A DNA stretch of 64,000 nt, taken from the NCBI GenBank assembly GCA_913058335.1, contig CAJXPX010000010.1, positions 87,514 to 151,513 of the forward strand, written 5' to 3'. Source of the DNA: an uncultured Hyphomonadaceae bacterium. GTDB taxonomy: Bacteria; Pseudomonadota; Alphaproteobacteria; Caulobacterales; Maricaulaceae. Within the stretch, counting starts at the first letter, position 1; every line of letters begins with the position of its first letter. This document shows, piece by piece, positions 47,668 to 57,254 of this stretch. A model generated the notes under the pieces. That model was not told where the DNA came from, did not search any database, and was given only the letters and a program-made list of their open reading frames with translations. Made by a program: the position numbers and the translations under genes.

Positions 47668-48453
47668 TTATGACTTTTTCGGCGGTTGAGGTCTGGTAAA
47701 GACCAATTCCGTCTCTGAGGAAAGCGATTTATCGAATTTATAGTTTTCGAGGTCGAAGTTTTTCAGATCGTCCGCTTTGTCGATGCGGTTTTGCAGTATC
47801 CAGCGCGCCATCAGGCCGCGTCCGAATTTGGCGTAATACATCAAATGCCGTTTTTCTCCGTCTTTAATATTGAGGAATTTCGCTTCAATCACGGGTTTGT
47901 CCAGCGCGTCTTTATCGACCGCTTTGAAATATTCATTCGAGGCGAGATTGACAATGGTGTGGTCGTGATGGCCGTTGAGGTCTTCGCGAAGTTGCTCCGC
48001 GAGTTTTGTGTTCCAAAATTCATAAAGGGATTTACCGCGTTTGGTTTTGAGCTTTGTCCCCATTTCCAGACGGTAAGGCTGAATGGCGTCCATCGGACGA
48101 AGCACGCCATATAGCCCAGAAAGAATACGTAAGTGTGTCTGCGCGTAGTCGAGATCGTCATCGGTCAGGCTCTTGGCTTCCAGCCCCCAATAGACGTCGC
48201 CGTCAAAGGTCAGGCCCGCGGGCTGGGCGCTATTGCTTTGGCCGTCGAGATTAAATGATTTAAACCGATCCACATTTAATTCCGCCAAATTATCGGAGAG
48301 ATGCATCAGTTTTTTAAGGTCGGCGACGGATTGCTTTTTGGCGACCTGAGCCAGTTCGCGCGTCTCATCTTCGAAACGCGGCCGCGTAATCTCCAGGCCG
48401 GTTTCCGCCGGGTTTTCATTTAATTTTTTTGCAGGGGAGAGCAGGGTAATCAT
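47668..48453 (-). CDS. yaaA: Peroxide stress protein YaaA
   Basis: A 261-residue DUF328 protein from the ATG at 48453; the frame continues 23 codons upstream without a sensible start. N-terminus ITLLSPAKKLNENPAETG and the conserved GLYGVLRPMDAIQPYRLEMG are family signatures. In E. coli YaaA lowers free iron during peroxide stress and can bind DNA. It forms a likely unit with the BrkB gene. Confidence 0.94.
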   Translation of the reverse strand: MITLLSPAKKLNENPAETGLEITRPRFEDETRELAQVAKKQSVADLKKLMHLSDNLAELNVDRFKSFNLDGQSNSAQPAGLTFDGDVYWGLEAKSLTDDDLDYAQTHLRILSGLYGVLRPMDAIQPYRLEMGTKLKTKRGKSLYEFWNTKLAEQLREDLNGHHDHTIVNLASNEYFKAVDKDALDKPVIEAKFLNIKDGEKRHLMYYAKFGRGLMARWILQNRIDKADDLKNFDLENYKFDKSLSSETELVFTRPQPPKKS

Positions 48454-48571
48454 ATCTATCCTTTCCTCATAACGCCTGTTCAGGGAGTCCGAACACGTCC
48501 GCGTGGGTTTGTGATGTTCCAAATGTAGGAATTTAGACTACGGGCGCAAGGGGGAATTGGTTTCAGTAAAA

Positions 48572-48616
48572 AAACAACACCCCGCTCGGTTACCGTTATT
48601 CCCCAGCTTAACCGAG
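48572..48616 (-). terminator. Candidate terminator after the AT-rich membrane gene
   Basis: Perfect 8-bp arms CTCGGTTA/TAACCGAG (48585-48592, 48609-48616) with a 16-nt loop. On the minus strand a T-run (about seven) lies 10 bp after the stem, so terminator action is possible but not certain. Confidence 0.45.
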
Positions 48617-48675
48617 GTATCCTTGAAATAAGTTATCCGTCAGTAGTGAGGCGACCATTTCACTTAGGCCGTAAG

Positions 48676-49140
48676 TTAGAAAGACATTCTATCTGAAATT
48701 TCTGATTGGAATCTTTTTAGGAGTAATCCCAAATACGATAATATCATTAAAATTGAAAATCCTATCAAAAGTGATTTATTGAAATTAAGAGCTACCGAAG
48801 AACTTAGAAGGAAAGCAGCCATTAGTAAAAAGATTGGAATTTGAAGAAATAATTGGAGCTTTCTCAAAGTTCTGGAGTCTTGAGCAGAGCGTGCGCAAAG
48901 ACTAAGGAGATTGAATGTCGAGGTGGCAAATAATAGAAAAATCCAAGTAAGAAACGAGTGTTGATTAGTTGAAGTATTTATAAATTGCCCGTCTGCAAAG
49001 CAGAAAAATAACGATGAAATGAAATAATTGACTTTAAGTTTACGATTTTTTGAATTCCTAAAGGCTAAATCAACTATTATCTCTATTAAGAATATGACAG
49101 CTAAAATTAAAAAAGGACTATACAGCGCCACCGGTAGCAT
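48676..49140 (-). CDS. AT-rich polytopic membrane protein, unknown function
   Basis: A 154-residue protein with about five hydrophobic segments (residues 4-25, 38-50, 63-83, 95-118 and 121-140) and a basic C-terminal tail LLKRFQSEISDRMSF. No family is recognised. The gene is markedly richer in A/T than its neighbours, with codons such as ATA, TTA and AAA common, suggesting horizontal acquisition or weak constraint. Its ATG overlaps the stop of the FAD dehydrogenase gene (TAATG), so it would be translated by coupling from that mRNA. Confidence 0.6.
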   Translation of the reverse strand: MLPVALYSPFLILAVIFLIEIIVDLAFRNSKNRKLKVNYFISSLFFCFADGQFINTSTNQHSFLTWIFLLFATSTFNLLSLCARSAQDSRTLRKLQLFLQIPIFLLMAAFLLSSSVALNFNKSLLIGFSILMILSYLGLLLKRFQSEISDRMSF

Positions 49141-50534
49141 TAAATCATAACCCGCGGGTTCATGATCCTATCCGGGTCTATCGCGTTTTTGATCGCTTTC
49201 AGGAGCAAGATTTTTGTGGGGTCGGCGCGTTCGGCGAGGTCTTCGCGTTTCATGATGCCGATGCCGTGTTCGGCTGAAATGGAGCCTCCCAACTCATCGA
49301 TAATATCGAAAATGGGTTGAGAGAGGTCGTCCCACTTTTCCAGGAACGCCTCTTTATCCGCGTCTTCCGGTTGGGCGACATTATAGTGGATATTGCCGTC
49401 GCCGAAATGGCCAAATCCGACCGGGCGGCAACCGGGGGCGACCTCCTGACACTTGGCGTCGGCCAGTTTGAAAAATTCCGGAATTTTATCTATCGGCACG
49501 GTGATGTCGTGTTTGACGGAGCCGCCGAGGAATTTCTGCCCCGCGCTCATATGCTCGCGGATAGACAGTATTTCCGCCGCTTGTGTTTCGTTTTGCGCGA
49601 TCACCGCGTCTAGGACTTTCTCGGCTTCAAATGCTTTGCCGAGAATAGATTCGGCGAGCGCCGCGCCTTCTTCTTCGCTATCGACTTCCCAGTCACAGAG
49701 GAGGTACCAGTCATATTGCGCGTCAAACGGATCGCGGACGGCGTCGAAATTATCGACCACGGCGCGGTAGCCAATGGCGGGCATGACTTCGAACATGGCG
49801 AGCCGCCCGCCCGCGCGGAAATCTTCCAGAAGCGAGACGGCGGTGGCGACGCTGTCCAAACCGATGAGCGCTCGCTGCACATAGGCGGGTTTAGGGTAGA
49901 GCTTGAGCGAGGCGGCCGTGATAATGCCGAGCGTGCCTTCCGCGCCGAGGAAAAGACGGTTGAGATCATAGCCCGTATTGTCTTTGCGTAGATTGGTCAG
50001 CCCGTTGAAAATATCGCCATTGGGCAGGACCGCTTCCACGCCGAAGACGAGTTCCTTAGTTGTGCCGTATTTGAGGACATGATTGCCGCCCGCATTGGTC
50101 GAGAGAACGCCGCCGACCGTGCAGCTGCCCTGGCTGGACAAAGTCATCGGGAATTTGCGGTTGGCGTCATTGGCCGCGTCGAGGACATTTTGCAAAATGG
50201 CCCCAGCTTCGACAATCATATTGTTCGAGGTCGGATTTATTTCGCGGATTTTGGTCATTTTCTTGAGCGAGATAAGCACTTCGCCCTGGGGGGTGTTGCC
50301 GCCGACCAAGCCGGTATTGCCACCTTGGGGCATGATGGCGATTTTATGCTTGGCGCAGATTTTGACGGCCTCCGAACATTCCTCCGTCGTGCGCGGGGTG
50401 AGCATGAGCGGTGTTTTGCCGAAATATTTATCCCGCCATTCCGTCAGATGCGGCTCGATAATATCTTTGTCTTGGGTCCAGGCCTCGTCGGGAAGGGAGG
50501 ATTTGAGGGCGTCGATCTTTTCTTTATCAGTCAT
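49140..50534 (-). CDS. FAD-linked D-2-hydroxyacid dehydrogenase (D-2-hydroxyglutarate/lactate type)
   Basis: A 464-residue flavoprotein of the GlcD/D2HGDH family. N-terminal FAD-binding PCMH motif IMPQGGNTGLVGGNTPQGE, the central SSQGSCTVGGVLSTNAGGN, and C-terminal metal-site HFGDGNIHYNV plus AEHGIGIMKRE are all present. Closest in style to D-2-hydroxyglutarate or D-lactate dehydrogenases that pass electrons to quinone or ETF. Substrate is unresolved. The start ATG is 1 base inside the TsaC-gene end (4-bp overlap), so the two are coupled. Confidence 0.93.
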   Translation of the reverse strand: MTDKEKIDALKSSLPDEAWTQDKDIIEPHLTEWRDKYFGKTPLMLTPRTTEECSEAVKICAKHKIAIMPQGGNTGLVGGNTPQGEVLISLKKMTKIREINPTSNNMIVEAGAILQNVLDAANDANRKFPMTLSSQGSCTVGGVLSTNAGGNHVLKYGTTKELVFGVEAVLPNGDIFNGLTNLRKDNTGYDLNRLFLGAEGTLGIITAASLKLYPKPAYVQRALIGLDSVATAVSLLEDFRAGGRLAMFEVMPAIGYRAVVDNFDAVRDPFDAQYDWYLLCDWEVDSEEEGAALAESILGKAFEAEKVLDAVIAQNETQAAEILSIREHMSAGQKFLGGSVKHDITVPIDKIPEFFKLADAKCQEVAPGCRPVGFGHFGDGNIHYNVAQPEDADKEAFLEKWDDLSQPIFDIIDELGGSISAEHGIGIMKREDLAERADPTKILLLKAIKNAIDPDRIMNPRVMI

Positions 50535-51154
50535 GTAATACCAAATGGCTTGAGAGAGGAGAGAGGTAAAGCCCCCTCTCGCAGAAGACGCGGCGGGTTT
50601 TCGGCGAGGCTGATAATCGTTGAGGCATCTTCCAGCGCGCAGTCCTCGGCCAAGAGCATGTCGTCCACGTCATAACCCAGCGACTTAGACGCTTCTGAGG
50701 CCTTAGTTGGGGCGGGCTCTCCAGACCGGTTCGCGCTCGTTAGGGCAACAGGGTATTCAATCTTCGCAAAGGTGGTTTCTGTCCTCCAAATTGCGTCGGG
50801 ACAGCGAATGGCGATAGTCGGCGTTCCGTCCGGTGCGGTGGAATATAACTGCGGAGCGAGGCGGGTAAACAAGGAAGGATCGCGGGCTGGTAAAACCAAT
50901 GTCAGAGGGCCAGGCCAAAATTTTTTGGCTATGCGTTTGGCAAGACGGTCAAAGGTCACGTAATGTTTGGCGGCGTCTATCCCGCTGACGCATAGCGCGA
51001 GAGGCTTGTCAAAATCCCGTCCTTTTATGGCGTAAAGTCGGTTGATCGCCTCAGGTCGGTCGGCGCGGGCCGCAACGCCGTAAACTGTTTCCGTGGGCAG
51101 GATGACCACACCGCCCGAATGCAAGACATTCAAAACTTCTGCGCGCGTTCCCAC
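50531..51154 (-). CDS. Threonylcarbamoyl-AMP synthase, TsaC/YrdC type
   Basis: A YrdC-domain protein of about 207 residues from the GTG at 51154; an in-frame ATG at 51217 would overlap the YceI gene by 62 bp. The catalytic region VVILPTETVYGVAA, KGRDFDKPLALCV, and FWPGPLTLVLPA are hallmarks. It makes threonylcarbamoyl-adenylate from Thr, CO2 and ATP for tRNA t6A; TsaE is encoded at 28 kb. It lacks the Sua5 C-terminal domain. It begins 1 bp after the YceI stop and overlaps the dehydrogenase by 4 bp. Confidence 0.92.
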   Translation of the reverse strand: MGTRAEVLNVLHSGGVVILPTETVYGVAARADRPEAINRLYAIKGRDFDKPLALCVSGIDAAKHYVTFDRLAKRIAKKFWPGPLTLVLPARDPSLFTRLAPQLYSTAPDGTPTIAIRCPDAIWRTETTFAKIEYPVALTSANRSGEPAPTKASEASKSLGYDVDDMLLAEDCALEDASTIISLAENPPRLLREGALPLSSLKPFGIT

Positions 51155-51155
51155 T

Positions 51156-51764
51156 TTAATTCGCCTCGTTAAACTCGGTTTCAATCCGGAGCGTGATTTT
51201 ATCCCCGATATTTCCAAGCGTTATCAGATAATCCAGACCGAAATCCGATCGATTAAACGCCCCCGTTGCGGAAAATCCAATTGTCTCTCCGGCGTGACCG
51301 AAGCTCTTGCCGACGCCGTTAAACCTAGTCTCCAAAGTGACGGATTTGGTTACGCCGCGTAAAGTCAGATCGCCTGTGACGAGGCCGCTATTTTTATCAG
51401 TTAACCTGATGGATGTGGAGGTGAAACGGATGTCCGGAAATTTTTCCGCATCTAGATATTTACCGTCCATTGCGATCGTTTTGTCGAACTCCGGAAGGCC
51501 CGTATTAACGCTCATTGGGTCAATCACAATTTCAACGCGGCTGTTCTCCGGCGCGTTGGGGTCAAAATCAAGGGCGCCTGTGATGTCGTCGAAGCGCGCC
51601 GTATATTGCGATAATCCTGTATGAGAAAGAGACCACAGGACGCTCGTATGGGTTGGATCAAGTTTATAGTCGCCCCGCGGAGCGGCCTGCGGGGATGGGT
51701 CCGGTGGTGTCGCGCAGGCTGAAAATAAAAACAGCGCAAAAAAAGCAGTCAAAAACGGTCTCAT
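51156..51764 (-). CDS. YceI-family lipoprotein
   Basis: A 202-residue protein from the ATG at 51764 (upstream in-frame codons give an implausible leader). Lipobox LFLFSACATPP, then YceI domain start YKLDPTHTSVLWSLSHTGLS, with the lipocalin-like DPMSVNTGLPEFDKTIA and DLTLRGVTKSVTLE. YceI proteins bind isoprenoid quinones or similar lipids in the periplasm. It is divergent from lepB with about 100 bp between starts and leads the tsaC-dehydrogenase set. Confidence 0.9.
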   Translation of the reverse strand: MRPFLTAFFALFLFSACATPPDPSPQAAPRGDYKLDPTHTSVLWSLSHTGLSQYTARFDDITGALDFDPNAPENSRVEIVIDPMSVNTGLPEFDKTIAMDGKYLDAEKFPDIRFTSTSIRLTDKNSGLVTGDLTLRGVTKSVTLETRFNGVGKSFGHAGETIGFSATGAFNRSDFGLDYLITLGNIGDKITLRIETEFNEAN

Positions 51765-51870
51765 AGGGTCTCTTACTCTTGATATTCTGACAATGAAATA
51801 TCTTTCACGATACTGATATATCCTCAATTCCGACTTGATAAGCCGACCGCCACGCGGCATTGCCTATGCG

Positions 51871-52665
51871 ATGACTCAGAAGGCTGATAGCGTAAATATG
51901 ACGACCCAAGTGACAGAAAATGCGCCGGAGAAAAAAAGCCAGAGTTTTGGCCAGTGGCTATGGTCGGAAATTAAATTTTTCCTTGGATTATTTACCTTTG
52001 TTATAGCCATGTTGACCTTGGTTTGGGGTCATTTCAAGATTCCCAGTGAAAGCATGCTCCCTACACTTGAAGTTGGCGACCATCTTTATGTTTCGAAATT
52101 CGCTTATGGTTATTCAAGCCATTCTCTTCCGTTTTTGTTGCACAAATTACCATTGCCAGAGGGGCAAGTTTTTTCCCGACTTCCAAAACGCGGCGACGTT
52201 GTGGTGTTCCGCAATCCCAAAAGTGGACAAATCATGATTAAACGTCTGATTGGTCTTCCGGGGGATCAAATCCAAGTTTTGGGTGGTCAGCTCTATTTGA
52301 ACGGCCAAAGTGTCGGACGGTCCAAAGTTGATAGCTATCTATTCCGGGAACATAAAGGGCGTGTTGTCGGGGTAGAGGTTTACCGCGAAAAACTTCCGGG
52401 TGAAAAAGACAGTCATTTAATATATGAAAAGACCGATCAGGGGCCTTTGGACAACACTGAGGCTTTTAATGTGCCGGAGGGACATGTTTTTTTCATGGGC
52501 GATAACCGCGATAATTCAACAGATAGCCGCGCACCCGAAGGGCCGGGCTTTGTGCCTCAAACTCATCTAATTGGGCGGGCTGATATGATGATGTTTTCTT
52601 TTAAACGTTGCGAATCGGAGGAAGGCCTTCGGTGTCCTGGTATTCGCTTCGGTCAGAAGCTCTGA
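51871..52665 (+). CDS. lepB: Signal peptidase I
   Basis: A 264-residue inner-membrane serine protease that removes Sec/Tat signal peptides. One N-terminal helix (LFTFVIAMLTLVWG), nucleophile Ser61 in FKIPSESMLPTLEVGDH, general-base Lys124 in QIMIKRLIGLPGD, and box E GDNRDNSTDSR. The ATG at 51871 is my choice; ATG at 51898 is equally possible and 51835 is a TTG. Secreted proteins elsewhere in the window would depend on this enzyme or an unseen paralogue. It is followed 3 bp later by the phosphatase gene. Confidence 0.95.
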   Translation: MTQKADSVNMTTQVTENAPEKKSQSFGQWLWSEIKFFLGLFTFVIAMLTLVWGHFKIPSESMLPTLEVGDHLYVSKFAYGYSSHSLPFLLHKLPLPEGQVFSRLPKRGDVVVFRNPKSGQIMIKRLIGLPGDQIQVLGGQLYLNGQSVGRSKVDSYLFREHKGRVVGVEVYREKLPGEKDSHLIYEKTDQGPLDNTEAFNVPEGHVFFMGDNRDNSTDSRAPEGPGFVPQTHLIGRADMMMFSFKRCESEEGLRCPGIRFGQKL

Positions 52666-52668
52666 CTC

Positions 52669-53301
52669 TTGGAGCCTGAGCCGGATATCCCGCAGACGCG
52701 GTCAAGTGAAGCTCGGCCTGTTAACACGCTCATAATCGCCCGTCATGGCAAACCATCTCTGTCGCGAAAGGTTTATATGACCTGGCAAGGCTATCGCGAC
52801 TGGTGGATACGCTATGACGAAGGCGGCATTGTCCCAGGACAGCGCGTTCCCCCCAAACTCTTATTCTGGGTTAATCAGGCAGATCTCATTATAGCCAGCC
52901 CACTCAAGCGGGCCATAGAAAGCGCTGAACTTGCTGCCGGGCGAGAGGTTGATATTATTGATGACCACTTAATTGAAGCGGCTTTACCATCGCCGCCTTT
53001 TGGGAAATTTAAAATGCGTCCGAAAAGTTGGGGAACGGCGGCGCGGATTTTCTGGTATTTCGGATGGTCAGATGGCCTAGAGAGTCACACAGAAGCCCGC
53101 GCCCGCGTTGAAAATATGTGTGACCGCTTGGCAGACTATGCTACGGACGGCAAAATTATATATGTCTCTGCCCATGGGTGGATAAACCGGATGCTCAAAG
53201 GCTCGCTTGTAAAACGCGGGTGGAAAATGCGTTCTCAAAACGGCGATCTGCATTGGTCGTTCCGCCGCTATGAGCGCCCTGTAAATTACGAGGAAAAATA
53301 A
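52669..53301 (+). CDS. Histidine phosphatase family protein
   Basis: A 210-residue phosphoglycerate-mutase-fold enzyme. Catalytic motif [14 protein letters not shown], second signature [16 protein letters not shown], and final His in [15 protein letters not shown]. Start is TTG 3 bp after the lepB stop, and its stop overlaps xseB (TAATG). No transmembrane segment. Substrate not deducible. The gene lies in a lepB-phosphatase-xseB-ispA-dxs string that may be one transcript. Confidence 0.88.
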   Translation: MEPEPDIPQTRSSEARPVNTLIIARHGKPSLSRKVYMTWQGYRDWWIRYDEGGIVPGQRVPPKLLFWVNQADLIIASPLKRAIESAELAAGREVDIIDDHLIEAALPSPPFGKFKMRPKSWGTAARIFWYFGWSDGLESHTEARARVENMCDRLADYATDGKIIYVSAHGWINRMLKGSLVKRGWKMRSQNGDLHWSFRRYERPVNYEEK

Positions 53302-53549
53302 TGGCTGAGAAACAAGCTGAGAAACCTATCAAAGACTTGTCCTTCGAAGACGCTTTGAAAGAATTAGAAGGTATCGTGCAGCGTTTGGAACGCGGTGATG
53401 CGCCCCTTGAGGAGAGCATTACGATTTATCAACGCGGCGCGGCGCTCAAGGCCCATTGCGACGCCAAGCTCAAGGACGCGCAAATGAAGGTGGAAAAAAT
53501 CGTGCTCGACGGAAGCGGGAAGGTCAGCACTGAAAATTTTGATGAGTAG
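53301..53549 (+). CDS. xseB: Exodeoxyribonuclease VII small subunit
   Basis: An 82-residue helical protein. [20 protein letters not shown] and [19 protein letters not shown] are the family signature. It binds XseA to make a single-strand exonuclease. The xseA gene is not in the window. It is next to ispA, the standard proteobacterial pairing. Confidence 0.94.
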   Translation: MAEKQAEKPIKDLSFEDALKELEGIVQRLERGDAPLEESITIYQRGAALKAHCDAKLKDAQMKVEKIVLDGSGKVSTENFDE

Positions 53550-53582
53550 AGGCGAAGGCCGATAGGTCAGAGGCGCGTCTGA

Positions 53583-54473
53583 ATGACACCTAACTTTCAA
53601 TTCCAACTTGCGTCTGTTGCCAATCAGATTGAAACGGCTCTTGAGCGGTTACTGCCTCACCCTGTAGGAGAGCAGGCCGTTGTGGCGAAGGCCATGCGCT
53701 ATGCGGTGTTGGGCGGGGGGAAACGGTTGCGGCCATTTCTTGTCGTTGAAACGGCGCGTATGATCGGCGGAAATATTGAATCCGCATTGACGGTGGGGTC
53801 TGCTCTGGAATGTCTTCATGTGTATAGTCTTGTCCATGACGATCTCCCTTGTATGGATGATGATGATTTGCGCCGCGGCAAACCCACGGTTCATAAACAT
53901 TTTGGCGAAGCGATAGCGGTCTTGGCGGGAGATGGGTTGTTGACTCACGCTTTTGGGCTTCTCGGAGAGGAAACCGCCCACCCGGATTCAAGGATACGCG
54001 CCAAGTTAGTTTGCGAACTTGCGCAAAAAGGCGGGGTATCCGGCATGATTGGCGGGCAAGTCATAGACATTACCGTGTCAGAAACAGATCGCGACGAAGA
54101 CCTCATCACCCGCTTGCAGGAGATGAAAACAGGGGCGCTTATTGATTTCGCGGTGAGAGCCGGCGGACTCATCAGCGGTGCAGATGAAATGACATTGAAC
54201 GCCCTTTCTGGTTACGCCCGCGATATGGGTCTCGCTTTCCAAATACAGGACGATATTCTGGATGTCGAAGGTGATGCGGCCTTGATGGGTAAGGCTGTCG
54301 GGAAAGATGAAAACCTTGGGAAGGCCACGTTTGTGTCACTCTTGGGTCTTGAAAAGGCGAAAGAAATGGCAAAGGGACTGGGCGAACAGGCAAAAGGTCA
54401 CCTTGCTCCTTTCGGTGAAAAAGCGCAGACCCTGAAAGACACTGTAGATTTTGTGCTCCAAAGACAGCATTAG
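53583..54473 (+). CDS. ispA: Farnesyl diphosphate synthase (geranyltranstransferase)
   Basis: A 296-residue trans-prenyltransferase that extends IPP/DMAPP to FPP, the precursor of undecaprenyl phosphate and quinone side chains. First Asp-rich motif LVHDDLPCMDDDDLRRGKPT and second QIQDDILDVEGD, with GGKRLRP before them. Starts 33 bp after xseB; dxs follows 55 bp downstream. Length is normal. Confidence 0.95.
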   Translation: MTPNFQFQLASVANQIETALERLLPHPVGEQAVVAKAMRYAVLGGGKRLRPFLVVETARMIGGNIESALTVGSALECLHVYSLVHDDLPCMDDDDLRRGKPTVHKHFGEAIAVLAGDGLLTHAFGLLGEETAHPDSRIRAKLVCELAQKGGVSGMIGGQVIDITVSETDRDEDLITRLQEMKTGALIDFAVRAGGLISGADEMTLNALSGYARDMGLAFQIQDDILDVEGDAALMGKAVGKDENLGKATFVSLLGLEKAKEMAKGLGEQAKGHLAPFGEKAQTLKDTVDFVLQRQH

Positions 54474-54528
54474 AGCGTATCTAAAAGTAAGCTCAAATCT
54501 ATATGAGCAGACAGAGGAAGAGATTTAA

Positions 54529-56439
54529 ATGGTGAGCACACCGCTTCTGGATACAGTTAAATTCCCTGCCGACATGCGGGAATTTTCGCGTGAGCAATTA
54601 AAACAACTCGCCGAAGAAGTTCGTTCGGAAGTCATTGACGCGGTCTCCGTTACCGGGGGACATCTCGGCGCGGGGCTGGGCGTGGTCGAACTGACCGTGG
54701 CTATTCACCATGTTTTCAACACACCGACGGATAAGCTTATCTGGGATGTCGGACATCAATGCTATCCGCATAAGGTTCTCACCGGGCGTCGCGACCGGAT
54801 GCGCACAATTCGTAAAGGCGGCGGGCTGTCCGGCTTTACCAAGCGCGCCGAGAGCGAATATGATCCATTCGGGGCCGCGCATAGCTCCACCTCTATTTCT
54901 GCCGGAATGGGATTTGCTACGGCGCGCGATCTGGACGGACGCGATGGTCATGTGATCTCAGTGATTGGCGATGGCTCAATTACGGCGGGCATGGCCTACG
55001 AAGCAATGAATAATGCTGGCGCAACAGATTCTCGCCAAATTGTCATCCTCAATGATAATGATATGTCAATTGCGCCGCCTGTCGGCGCGATGAGCCATAT
55101 GTTGGCCAAAATGGTCAGCTCTGGCGGATATCAAAAATTACGCGGCGCCGGCAAAGCTTTTGTCAGAGACGCTCCGCGACCGATTAAATCCACTGCCCGC
55201 AAGGCTGAAGAATATACGCGCGGCATGTTTATGGGCGGCACATGGTTTGAAGAGCTAGGGTTTTATTATGTCGGGCCGGTGGATGGTCACGATATTGACG
55301 CGTTGGTTTCTGTTTTAGAAAACGTCAAAAAGATGAAAGACGGTCCGACGCTTATTCATGTTGTGACGCAAAAAGGTAAAGGCTACGCCCCGGCTGAAAA
55401 CTCCGCCGATAAATATCATGGCGTCAGTAAGTTCAACGTCATTACGGGCGAGCAAAGCAAATCCATACCGAACGCGCCAAGCTATACGTCCGTGTTTGGA
55501 GAGCAGCTTATCAAGCAAGCCGAGAAGGACGATAAAGTTGTCGGCATTACCGCGGCCATGCCAGGCGGGACCGGGATGAATATGTTTGGAAAAGCCTTTC
55601 CCGATCGGATGTTCGATGTCGGCATTGCCGAGCAACACGCCGTTACTTTTGCTGCTGGATTGGCCGCTGATGGGTTTAAACCTTTTTGCGCGATCTACTC
55701 GACCTTTCTGCAACGGGGTTATGATCAGGTGGTGCATGATGTGGCAATCCAGAATCTGCCTGTTCGCTTTGCTATGGACCGCGCGGGGCTCGTCGGAGCG
55801 GACGGCCCGACCCATGCCGGGTCTTTCGATATTGCCTATTTAGGATGTCTGCCGAATTTTACCTTGATGGCGGCGGCGGATGAAGCGGAGCTGGCCCGTA
55901 TGGTGGTCACGGCGGTCGCTCATGATAGCGGACCGATAGGCTTCCGTTATGCACGCGGCGAAGCGACCGGCATTAAAATTCCAGAAAACCCTGAGCCTCT
56001 CGAAATCGGCAAAGGCCGCATCATGAAAGAGGGCTCCCGCGTGGCGATCCTGTCCTATGGAACACGCCTCGCCGAAGCGCTGGATGCCGCGACACAGCTA
56101 GACACATTAGGCCTGTCCACCACTGTGGCGGATGCGCGATTTGCAAAACCTTTGGATAAAGATTTGGTCCGCCGACTGGCTAATGAGCACGAAGTCCTGA
56201 TTACGATTGAAGAAGGCTCCGTCGGCGGGTTCGGCGCTTTTGTCCTACACGAACTTGCGGAGTCCGGGTGTTTGGATAACGGCTTGAAAATCCGAACTAT
56301 GACCCTGCCGGATCGCTTTATAGACCAAGATACACCTGCCAAAATGTATAAAGAAGCAGGGCTTGATTCTGACGCCATTGTCGAAACCGTATTCAAAGCC
56401 TTGGGGCAGGACTTCAATGCGCAGATGAATTTGGCCTAG
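54529..56439 (+). CDS. dxs: 1-deoxy-D-xylulose-5-phosphate synthase
   Basis: A 636-residue TPP enzyme, the first step of the MEP isoprenoid pathway. [18 protein letters not shown] near the N-terminus, the TPP motif [20 protein letters not shown] and C-terminal transketolase-type [13 protein letters not shown] are all intact. ATG with a purine-rich site (AGAGGAAGAG) upstream. It follows ispA and precedes tlyA by 11 bp, the usual gene order in alphaproteobacteria. Confidence 0.97.
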   Translation: MVSTPLLDTVKFPADMREFSREQLKQLAEEVRSEVIDAVSVTGGHLGAGLGVVELTVAIHHVFNTPTDKLIWDVGHQCYPHKVLTGRRDRMRTIRKGGGLSGFTKRAESEYDPFGAAHSSTSISAGMGFATARDLDGRDGHVISVIGDGSITAGMAYEAMNNAGATDSRQIVILNDNDMSIAPPVGAMSHMLAKMVSSGGYQKLRGAGKAFVRDAPRPIKSTARKAEEYTRGMFMGGTWFEELGFYYVGPVDGHDIDALVSVLENVKKMKDGPTLIHVVTQKGKGYAPAENSADKYHGVSKFNVITGEQSKSIPNAPSYTSVFGEQLIKQAEKDDKVVGITAAMPGGTGMNMFGKAFPDRMFDVGIAEQHAVTFAAGLAADGFKPFCAIYSTFLQRGYDQVVHDVAIQNLPVRFAMDRAGLVGADGPTHAGSFDIAYLGCLPNFTLMAAADEAELARMVVTAVAHDSGPIGFRYARGEATGIKIPENPEPLEIGKGRIMKEGSRVAILSYGTRLAEALDAATQLDTLGLSTTVADARFAKPLDKDLVRRLANEHEVLITIEEGSVGGFGAFVLHELAESGCLDNGLKIRTMTLPDRFIDQDTPAKMYKEAGLDSDAIVETVFKALGQDFNAQMNLA

Positions 56440-56450
56440 GTCTCTCTGTC

Positions 56451-57173
56451 ATGAGGGCCGACCAATATCTCGTCAATCATGGTCACTACGATTCCCGCGC
56501 TCGGGCGCAGTCGGCCATTAAGGCAGGTAAGGTCACGATTGACGGTGTTGCTGCCCGTAAAGCCTCGCAAACCATCCCCAAAGGCGCAGAGGTTATCGCC
56601 GAGCTTGAGCATCCATGGGTGTCGCGAGGCGGATTAAAATTAGTTCATGCGCTGGAGGTATTCGACGTAGATCCATCGGGGCGCCTCTGTCTGGATGTCG
56701 GGTCTTCAACGGGCGGTTTTACACAAGTTTTGTTGGAACGCGGAGCGGCCAAAGTTTGCGCGGTGGATGTCGGGCAGGGGCAGCTTCATGCCTCACTTCA
56801 CAATCATCCCCGTCTTTTATCGCTTGAAAATCAGGATGCGCGGGAGTTGACCGAAGACCTTATTGGCTATGCGCCTGACTTAATCGTCTGTGACGCAAGC
56901 TTTATTGGCTTGTCTAAAGTTCTCGAAATTCCGCTTTCATTGGCAGCGCAAAAGGCGACTTTAGTGAGTCTGGTCAAACCTCAATTCGAAGTCGGGAGGG
57001 ACGGAATTGGTCGGGGTGGATTGGTCAAAAGCGAAGAGCGGGCTTTGCAATCTCTGAAAGAGGTGAAAATCTGGCTGTCTGATCTGGGATGGAGGGTAAA
57101 AGGCGAAGATACTTCTCCGATCAAGGGTGGCTCCGGGAATACGGAATATTTACTTTGGGCGACGCGCTCATAA
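56451..57173 (+). CDS. tlyA: TlyA family rRNA methyltransferase/hemolysin-like
   Basis: A 240-residue protein with an N-terminal S4 RNA-binding domain (MRADQYLVNHGHYDSRARAQ, then AIKAGKVTIDG) and a SAM-dependent FtsJ-like methyltransferase domain (LDVGSSTGGFTQVLLERGA, VCDASFIGLSK). TlyA methylates ribosomal RNA 2'-O of cytidine in mycobacteria; alphaproteobacterial targets are less clear. It starts 11 bp after dxs. Confidence 0.93.
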   Translation: MRADQYLVNHGHYDSRARAQSAIKAGKVTIDGVAARKASQTIPKGAEVIAELEHPWVSRGGLKLVHALEVFDVDPSGRLCLDVGSSTGGFTQVLLERGAAKVCAVDVGQGQLHASLHNHPRLLSLENQDARELTEDLIGYAPDLIVCDASFIGLSKVLEIPLSLAAQKATLVSLVKPQFEVGRDGIGRGGLVKSEERALQSLKEVKIWLSDLGWRVKGEDTSPIKGGSGNTEYLLWATRS

Positions 57174-57254
57174 CGCCCATTCTAGAATGTAATTGATACA
57201 GTCCGTCTTTCCTTCTATCCCATGGAAGGGGCGCCTCTGGTGCGGGGAACAATT

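Noticed and set aside
50079..50675. Long plus-strand frame opposite the dehydrogenase gene
   Set aside because: Antisense to a clear FAD dehydrogenase and lacks a start context or domain; a shadow caused by high GC bias.
51154..51217. Longer start for the TsaC gene at 51217
   Set aside because: It would overlap the YceI reading frame by 62 bp, whereas the GTG at 51154 sits 1 bp after the YceI stop and suits the domain start. The choice remains unproven.
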